NCBI GenBank assembly: GCA_963932465.1
Contig: OZ010792.1
Location: forward strand, 510,431,100 to 510,495,099
Direction: 5' to 3'
DNA: 64,000 bases
Source: Maratus speciosus
Taxonomy: Eukaryota; Arthropoda; Arachnida; Araneae; Salticidae
The position numbers and the translations under genes were made by a program. The stretch's first letter is position 1. Every line of letters begins with the position of its first letter. Below, piece by piece: positions 57,484 to 64,000 of the stretch. Under the pieces are notes generated by a model. That model did not search any database. It was given only the letters and a program-made list of their open reading frames with translations, and was not told where the DNA came from.

Positions 57484-58080
57484 GACGAAATATTTGAGCT
57501 TTAAGTGATTTTTGTGTTTTTTATTTATTTTTTTTAAACTGTGTGTTAGTGATATCCTTTTTTTTATAACTATTATGAATAAACTGTGGAAAAGAACTGC
57601 TTCCAAGTGACAAGCAGAAAAACTTTATTATTTTTCTAACTCTAAAAATATTGGTCAAGGACTGAAAACTTTTAAAAAGCAGTATTTAGTGACTGATTTT
57701 GTTATTATTTTGTTTTATATATTGTTTGTGAATTTTTTTGTGTGTATAATATACGTTCTGGAAAAAGTAGTCCAGTACCAGTCTGGCATATAAGGTAGAT
57801 GGGTGACTGGGAGGACCCAGCCGTGTCAGGTAGGCCGAATTGTGGTGACAGAGTTTGAACTCTGCACTGCAAAGACCAGCACATTCTTTAAATGAGGCTC
57901 TGGACGATCCACCTCAACTTCTGAGCCTACGAAAAAGTGCTGAATTTACAAAAACTATTGTGAGAGAGATGAGATGACTGTTGATTGCTCTCGAGTACGG
58001 ACGTGTGAAACGTCGTGTCGACCGAATACCGGGTCAGCGGACCTCGGTTTTAGAGCGGAATGCCGCCGGCCAGTTATAAT
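57484..58080 (+). other. 3' non-coding part of the Gypsy element, LTR candidate
   Basis: After the stop comes T-rich sequence and then a G+C-rich stretch from about 57760 to 58070 with a short inverted repeat 'gcagagttcaaactctg'-like at 57850-57868. This is where the 3' LTR should be, but no matching 5' copy was found, so its limits cannot be set. It may be a single surviving LTR. Confidence 0.4.
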
Positions 58081-58439
58081 TATCATGTTTAATCTAAATG
58101 TAAATACCCCATCTGTAAATATTTCACCCACATAATCAAGAACATTAAAGTATTAAGATTTCCTCAAGAATCTGCCTAGACAAATTACTTCTAGACACCG
58201 ACCACAGTAAAGGTACATTTATTCGTCAAAATCAATGTGCATTAAATTTCTACATTACTGGCACATCTACCCTATATAGCTTATTGTGCTCGCTAACTTT
58301 TCTTTATTATTTAGAATCTCGAAAGCATTTTTTAAATTGTTTTTGTATGGTTAGAAATGAATGTCAATATTTAAAAAAAAATATTTTTAGTCAACAATAG
58401 TTTTGAAACAGGGTTCCAGTTCGTGGCTTTTTCAATTTT

Positions 58440-58700
58440 GTGTCCTTCAAGACGTAATTGCACCCACAGAATAGTTTTTAAAAATTTCGAAATTTAAAAG
58501 TGTACAGGAGCAAAAAACATTGTAAAATTGCGATTCTGTGATTTAGTTGATATAGAAGATTGGAATTCGGCATGGTGGTTACTTTTAAGATGTAAAAGGT
58601 TACTAAGAGTGGTTTCTAGAAAAATCATCACTTCAAATAAAAATGAAATTAATGGAAAACCTGCAAAGTATACATAGTAAATTACAATTTATTTGGAATT
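58440..58700 (+). repeat. ~148-bp unit array resumed after the 7.2-kb insertion
   Basis: 'cacccacagaatagttttt', 'gaaatttaaaagtgtacagg' and 'ggcatggtggttacttttaa' match units at 50330-50480. This confirms that 51112-58271 is an insertion into the array 49616-51020. Confidence 0.65.
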
Positions 58701-59440
58701 AACTGTAGATTTTCTCATTGATTAAGTCTCATGTTCGCCTATTCCAGTATAATAATAAAGGTCACTCAAACTGTGGCTTAATTAGAGATTTTTTAATTAT
58801 CCATAGGAGTATAATTTCCTCTAACAGAAATAGACAAACAAATACCACTTGGTATATTTCAACAACTACGTGTGTAAAGACACAGGTTTTGTTAGTTTTT
58901 TTTAATAACTGCTTCTCATTTTTTAAGTAATGAAAAGTAAAAGAATGGAGAAATTATTTTGAAAATTGAAATGCATATTAATATGCATATTAATAGCTTT
59001 AAAAAATTAATTTTCTGTAAAATGATTTTTTTTTTTTTTCAATATTTATAGCATTCATGATGTAGAACACTTTTCTGGAGAATTCTTTGTTGGAATAACA
59101 AATAATGGGGAAAAAATTAAGTTCAACATCACCTTAACTAAATTTGTGCCACTGGCGTAAAATCAAAAGTTATAGCACACAGAGTTAAAGGACTAGACAA
59201 ACCGAATTCATAAACCTTTTTCAACTACATTGGAAAATGTTAAAAATGAAAATAAAACAAACAGTTTACCATTGGAAATAACAAAGCCACAGAAACTGAG
59301 AAGATGAAAAACGTATTCATCTTGATCCTAAAGAAAACATGGTGAGAATATGCATAATATATTGAATACTTCATCAATAGCTGATTATAGCAGTACATGC
59401 CTGTAACAAAAAACCCTCACAATTTTAATAAAAATATCAG
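58701..59440. other. Non-coding DNA; contains one end of the ~180-bp repeat family
   Basis: 59186-59245 ('gactagacaaaccgaattca', 'ttcaactacattggaaaatg') is the shared end block seen near 12600, 35346 and 49450. A short palindromic repeat 'atgcatattaatatgcatatta'-type lies at about 58970-58993. No gene. Confidence 0.45.
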
Positions 59441-59544
59441 TTTATTCGGAACTGTAAATGTCATTCAAACCTAATGATGCAAAACAAGCATCAGCAAAAC
59501 TTACCACATTGAGATGCGCCCCAAAGCAGAATTTTTTAGTCCAA

Positions 59545-60102
59545 GAGCTGTTAAACATTTTAGGGAAGGTATTTGAGGCACCCTGAAAATTTGTGCAACA
59601 CTTCTTTTGTAATGCCTGAATACAAAATCGAATGTCTGGCTGAAGGATCGTGGCCCAAAACCTGTGCCAGACAAAATATGGCACTTGACACGTGTCTGGC
59701 ACAGTTTTTGTGCCGACTAAAGTGTCTGTCATTTTCAAAATATTTTTTTCTAAGCATAAATATTATTGTGCCTCAATCTCAGCGTGCCTCAAATACCTTT
59801 TTTGGGTAGTCAAAAAAATGGCACTTGACACGTGTCTGGCACAGTTTTTGGGCCGACTAAAGTGTCTGTCATTTTCCAAATATTTTTTTCTAAGTATAAA
59901 TGTTATTCTGTTTCACTCTCAGCGTGTCTCAAATACCTTTTTTGGGTAGTGTCAAAAAATGGCACTTGACACGTGTCTGGCACAGGTTTTGGGCCACGAT
60001 CCTTCAGCCAGACATTCGATTTTGTATTCAGGCATTACAAAAGAAGTGTTGCACAAATTTTCAGGGTGCCTCAAATACCTACTCAAAAATGTTCAACAGC
60101 TC
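59545..60102. repeat. 128-bp inverted repeat around a 140-bp tandem repeat
   Basis: 59545-59672 is inverted at 59975-60102 with near identity, from 'gagctgtt' to 'ctgtgccagac'. The 302-bp spacer consists of two ~140-bp direct units plus a partial third ('atggcacttgacacgtgtct', 'cgactaaagtgtctgtcatt', 'caaataccttttttgggtag'). The several 60-98 codon frames on both strands here are produced by this symmetry and are not genes. Confidence 0.85.
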
Positions 60103-60150
60103 TCCTACTATTTGTAATGTTCTGCAATGAACTTCCAGCTGATCAAAAAT

Positions 60151-60233
60151 GTTCTGGGGGAATCTGGTCAACGAGCGCAGCGAGCCCAATGAACTAGGGA
60201 GTAGAGGGGAGTGTTCAGAGCTCCCCCAGACCC
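60151..60233 (+). mobile_element. Helitron-type 3' terminus
   Basis: 'cgagcgcagcgagc' is followed by 'gagctcccccagacccccTAG', with CTGGGGGA near 60151 able to pair with TCCCCCAG. CTAG after a C-run and hairpin resembles the ends of the Helitrons at 16390 and 19250. The inverted-repeat region to its left may be the body of this element; no TC start was identified. Confidence 0.5.
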
Positions 60234-60239
60234 CCTAGC

Positions 60240-61540
60240 TGATGCAGTTTCAGCATTCTAAAGTAAAATTCAGAACATTTTAGACTACTGGAAGCTGATG
60301 CAATTTGAGCATGCTAATGTAAAATTCTGAACATTTTAGACCACTTACCACTTTACATTTTCGCAAAGTCCCTCGACCAGCACTAAATTTTTAAATAAAA
60401 AGCACATAGTTTTTATTATTATTATTATTATTATTACAGATAGACTAAGGCAGAATCCAAAGCCAATTTATTTTTCTAGGAAGGTCAATCCTCCCTCCAT
60501 TCCTTGTAGATGCCTTCCTGGAGAGAAAAGTTTTCTTTTTGTAACTTGACATACTTGTTAATCTCTTATTAAAGCATAGGAATTATTATCTGCAATTATT
60601 TATTATCCCTCTATCATCTATATTCAATACTGTGTTGCTATAGCGCAATTTTAATTATAATTTGTCTACATATAAGTTATGCATTATTTTGTAATAAAAA
60701 ATTGTGGAAAACAATTTGCATTTATGGTTTGATTTCATAAATATAAGCATTACATAAATAATAACAATATTGATCTAAAAAGTATATAAGCAATGTATGT
60801 TGTAATTAATAGATTTAAGCAACTAAATATGATATTAAGCTGATTATCATTTGATTAGATACAAACCTACTTACAAAAACAATTTTACATCAGAAAACAT
60901 CTTTAAATTTTATTAGTTACAACATTTTAAACTGTTTTTACCCAATTAATAGATTTAATAATTTATCAAGTTTGTTCCGTTTTGTTCAAATATTTATTTT
61001 TAATACTTTTTGTTTAATTTCATTTTTTACTAAAATAAATAACACGATTTCTTTTTATTATAAATTACTGTCATGTTTGATTGCTTAAAAGATTAGTTAG
61101 AAAATAAATCAGATACTTTGAATTAATATTGTTTAATTTAGAAACAAAATCTTCTGATTTTCAAATGAGTAAGTTACTTAAATATATAAAAGAGTAGGCA
61201 AAGACAAATTTAATTAATCCAATGATTAGTTACTTCTCTAAAACTGCAATTTTTCTATGCTGAAGTAAATTTTACAGATTCTATATGTATACAAATATAA
61301 TACTAATTTGTAAAAATTTCAACCTTGATTTAAAAATATCTGAAGACTTTCATACTTTATAAAAAATGCAAATCAAAAATAGTCAACACTTTAATATTAT
61401 AAAAGTATTTCAGCAAACTAATAATAGTGGAATAATATACTTAAAATTGTATTTAAAAAGTACAAAATTATTATGAATTAAAATCAAGGGGGAAAAAATT
61501 AAATTAAGAAGAAAAAAAATTCTTAAATACAGCAGACATT
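60240..61540. other. AT-rich DNA, no gene seen
   Basis: Includes (ATT)n at about 60410-60434. 'gctgatgca(g/a)tt' with 'attttagac(t/c)act' repeats twice near 60238-60350. Otherwise featureless and strongly AT-rich. Confidence 0.4.
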
Positions 61541-61550
61541 GAATAACTTT

Positions 61551-61850
61551 TTAATTGTGAAACCATGGCATTAACAAAGGATTTGAAGTCTTGTCAATAA
61601 CTTTCGACGTACAATACTTAGATAATATGCTTTTGTGTAAAATATGTTTCTGATAATCTGGACCATACATGGTCATTACTGCAGCTTTTAACAGTTTCCT
61701 AACTGATTTATGTCCAGATGGAGGTCCATTTGAATATACAAACATTCGTTTGTCAGTAGTACATAGAGATGTGCCATCTCCATCTCTTGGAAATTTTGTT
61801 ATCAATTTTAGATCCCCACGATTCACATATGGCTTCAGAGATTAGGATAG
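61551..61850 (-). CDS. Possible terminal exon or gene fragment, unrecognised
   Basis: The minus-strand frame of about 96 codons has a balanced composition ('FPRDGDGTSLCTTDKRMF', 'SNGPPSGHKSVRKLLKAAV', 'YGPDYQKHILHKS') and ends TAA at 61551. There is no ATG at its apparent beginning. A second frame just upstream (61753-61995, rich in Ile/Leu) overlaps it, so either a splice acceptor or a one-base indel could join the two. I do not recognise a domain. It may be a host exon or a decayed transposon gene. Confidence 0.3.
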
Positions 61851-61999
61851 ATAACATTTTAGTGAGAAAGTTGATAAAATTTGGAATCTCTGTTTCTAAA
61901 GATGTTACTGCATGTTTCAATATATTCTTAATTTGAAATATTGTATCACCACCACCAAATATTGTATAAAACAGTAACACGGGGGTTGATAACAATGAT

Positions 62000-63300
62000 A
62001 AGATCGCAGAGAAGTCGCAGAAAGCAAGACAACATCAAGGAAGCAAGGAATAGCAATAACTACGATAGTACGAAAAGAAGCACATGGCCATTGGCGAAAA
62101 TCTAAACCAGAATTTGTAAGCCAATACAGTTTAAAATAGATAAAAACTTCAAATTTGGCTTTAAAAAAAGCTAAACTGGCAACACTGAATGCCTCGCAAT
62201 AAGCAAGCTAGGCCAAACTCAGATTTCTCTTCTCGTATAAGATGTATGCCAAACCGATTTTACTACCGACAAAAGCTTCTCGGAATCTCTCTCTGGATCT
62301 TGAGTTGACCGAGAATGAAATCCGAAAGTTGCCAATAAAGGGATCACTGCCAAAAAAGACATCCTTTTGGCCATGAAAGAGCGAAAACACGTTGGATTAA
62401 AAATCTGGCTATCTTTCCTCTGAGGCTAAATTGCTCCTTCGTAACACATGCGGAAAGCTTGTGGCTGGGAGAATCTGAGAAGGAGAAAAAAAAAACCACA
62501 GAGAAACATTCTATATTAGCGTGCACCGTCATCTTTCAATTCTCACTGGAAGGATCGAATCGTGTACTACCCACCCCCCTCCCTGAAACAAAAACAAATT
62601 TTTAACGTTTCGACGTCTGGCTACTCCCCCCCACCCCCCCACCTTTTTTAAAAAAGTTATCTGCCGTAATTGTTCTGCAGAGAAAGCAGAATGTTCTGCG
62701 ATGCACGTCACACTTTTTAGCATGTCCTGCATTTGGTGAGGTGCGATCTGGCTAAATCGCTGAACAAAAATCTTAAACATAAAATTAATTTGATGGTCAT
62801 TACAATATAGTCCTTGTTGCATTTTGTGCACATGAAAAAAGGGAGAGAAAAAAAATCCGTGAAATTGGTCCATTCATTGCACCAAAAATCTCTAAAATCA
62901 AATTTGGCAGTTCAATGATTATTATAACTGAAGACATTGTAAAACATTTAAACAAACATGACTAATTAGCAGAAAACATGGAACAAATTATTTGAGACTA
63001 TATCATAATTAATGCAAAAGTGCTACTTGGCAATTACTTTTATATTTTACTTAAACCACTATTTCCAAACAGTAATTCTTAGTTTTATTCAATATATGCA
63101 AGAGAAATCTACCATGAAGGTTACCATTTGGGAATAGTGGTATGAATAAAATAATAATTGCCAGTGGGATATTACTTTTAATAGGCATCATATTAAATGG
63201 ATCTCACTATAATCAGATGAATATATGAGAAATGTAACAAGTGATTCAAGTTATCAAAATAATTTTGATGAATGGTAATCGCAGTTTCCTTATTTACCAA
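62000..63300. other. Less AT-rich DNA without a recognised gene
   Basis: 62000-62880 has a more balanced composition than its surroundings and several 60-114 codon minus-strand frames, none with a recognisable motif. C-rich tracts lie near 62570-62585 and 62625-62640. From 62880 the sequence returns to AT-rich and featureless. Confidence 0.35.
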
Positions 63301-63311
63301 GAAATATATGA

Positions 63312-63506
63312 GGGGCTGACAACCATAGCAGACCAAGTCCATTTTGAAAAAAAAAATGATATAGTCCATTTAGAAGGGGCATAAAATCTGTTTTATTCAC
63401 TCCCATGGTGAACCAATTCTATGCACAGATGCTATATATGAGAAAGTATGTGAAAACAGACTTGGTTCACTGTGGGAATGGATAAAACAGATTTTATACA
63501 CCTGGG
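63312..63506. mobile_element. Palindromic MITE family E, left arm and centre
   Basis: 'gctgacaaccatagcagacc', 'gtccattttgaaaaaaaaa' and 'ctgttttattcactcccatg' are followed by 'acttggttcactgtgggaat'. The centre is an inverted repeat around 'tgaaccaattctatgcac'. The final arm is lost where another repeat begins at 63507. Confidence 0.7.
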
Positions 63507-64000
63507 TCATTCCATGCCAAATCAACCAAAAAATTTCAATATTCAACCTGACCATTTCAGATTTCAATAAAACTGCCAGGAATCATTGACCCTGATATAA
63601 ATGAGAATATATTTTTAAAATTTTTTTATCTCATTAAGTTTTCATACAATTAATTATTTAAATTTTAAAAAATCATTATTTTTTGGCTTGTATAAATGAT
63701 TTCAATTTTGAATCAGAGAGAACCCCTCATTTTAAAGAGAATTTCATAAGGTTTGATTTGATATGCAAGTTGACTATGCTTCATTAAAAATAATAATTTT
63801 TAATTTTTTCAAATTTGGAATTTTAAAAATTTTTAGACAGTGCTTTTTAAAAATTTTGAAAAAAAAAATGCATGTTTTATGTAATATTATAAGCTTAAAA
63901 TTTTGAAATTTTTAGAGTAGGATCTCAATGGGATCAGGAGTTATTAAATAAAAAACTAAATATTACAATACAAATGATAATCTGACTCTCTAACTTATTT
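63507..64000. mobile_element. Start of a further element ('TGGGTCATTCCATG' end), runs off window
   Basis: 'tgggtcattccatgccaaat' followed by 'caaccaaaaaatttcaa' looks like a terminal repeat of an arthropod DNA element (from general familiarity only). It abuts family E exactly where that copy loses its right arm. The rest of the window is AT-rich without coding. Confidence 0.35.

Larger units (their letters stand above)
52300..58080 (+). mobile_element. Ty3/Gypsy retrotransposon, degenerate
   Basis: Gag, protease, reverse transcriptase, RNase H and integrase occur in the Gypsy order (integrase after RNase H) on the plus strand. There is no env-like frame. I could not find matching LTRs at the two ends: 5' sequence 52250-53070 is T-rich non-coding leader, and 57484-58080 contains a G+C-rich 3' block, but no direct repeat links them. 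The limits given are approximate. Three frame breaks (about 53520, 56385, 57150) make it non-functional as assembled. Confidence 0.85.
51112..58271. mobile_element. 7.2-kb TIR element containing a Gypsy retrotransposon
   Basis: The left end GGGTAGATGTGCCAGTAATG is perfectly inverted at 58252-58271, and each is bordered by TATA. The ends suggest a TA-target DNA transposon. Its own interior appears to be 51132-~52200 and ~58080-58251, AT-rich with a second internal 'ccagtaatggacaccccat' near 51453. The bulk is the retroelement, which probably landed in a MITE of about 1.2 kb. No transposase recognised. Confidence 0.75.

Noticed and set aside
57785..57900. Possible tRNA or structured RNA in the G+C-rich Gypsy 3' region
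   Set aside because: A 'gtttgaactctgc' string looks T-loop-like, but no acceptor, D-arm or anticodon arm can be folded around it.
59442..60197. Cluster of 65-98 codon frames on both strands
   Set aside because: Produced by the 128-bp inverted repeat and the 140-bp tandem units; mirrored peptides appear on both strands.
61753..61995. 80-codon minus-strand frame as an independent gene
   Set aside because: It begins with a TTG rather than ATG and overlaps a better-looking frame; kept only as part of the uncertain 61551-61995 finding.

Overview
The window looks like an AT-rich, intron-bearing arthropod genome, probably an arachnid and plausibly a spider. The evidence is the very high A+T content with long homopolymers, one large single-exon coding block ending in a consensus splice donor, a Ty3/Gypsy Gag-Pol of a type I associate with spiders, and a dense mix of Helitron, Tc1/mariner/pogo, hAT and TTAA-target DNA transposons. 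The assignment is inference; no species marker is present. No rRNA, tRNA, CRISPR or bacterial-style operon was seen.

The only convincing host gene is on the minus strand at 6684-8303. It is a 540-codon 5' coding exon of a low-complexity Ser/Arg/Lys/Glu-rich protein with an N-terminal Cys/His cluster and eight tandem KEPEKKWGSSL-like repeats. It ends at a GAA|GTAAGT donor; the next exons must lie beyond the left edge or be too short to see. A CpG-rich patch at about 9280-9470 may be its promoter or 5' UTR. Two weaker exon-like stretches lie at 30301-30525 and 61551-61850, both on the minus strand.

Everything else is mobile-element and repeat landscape. Positions 1-6060 hold pogo/Tigger-type MITEs, TTAA MITEs, a nested fold-back element and a ~258-bp tandem array. 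Positions 9.7-16.9 kb hold more TTAA MITEs, a TIR element packed with palindromic GC-rich motifs, a Helitron carrying a deleted mariner, and a 400-bp fold-back palindrome. Positions 17.6-23.6 kb are a satellite-like array broken by a second Helitron and by a minisatellite element with an alternating 145/154-bp period; about 2.18 kb of this is tandemly duplicated. Positions 23.9-34.4 kb hold an hAT element with a perfect 8-bp target duplication, a Tigger fossil, and a second Tigger fossil whose coding exon is split by a TTAA MITE. Positions 34.5-49.5 kb are mostly ~180-bp and ~258-bp tandem repeats plus TIR elements.

Positions 49.6-58.7 kb hold a Helitron-like repeat region split by a 7.2-kb TIR element, inside which lies a degenerate Gypsy retrotransposon (gag, protease, RT, RNase H, integrase) with three reading-frame breaks. 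Positions 59.5-60.2 kb contain a 128-bp perfect or near-perfect inverted repeat around a tandem repeat.

The elements do not form a cellular pathway. They record successive insertions, several with intact target-site duplications that allow relative dating.
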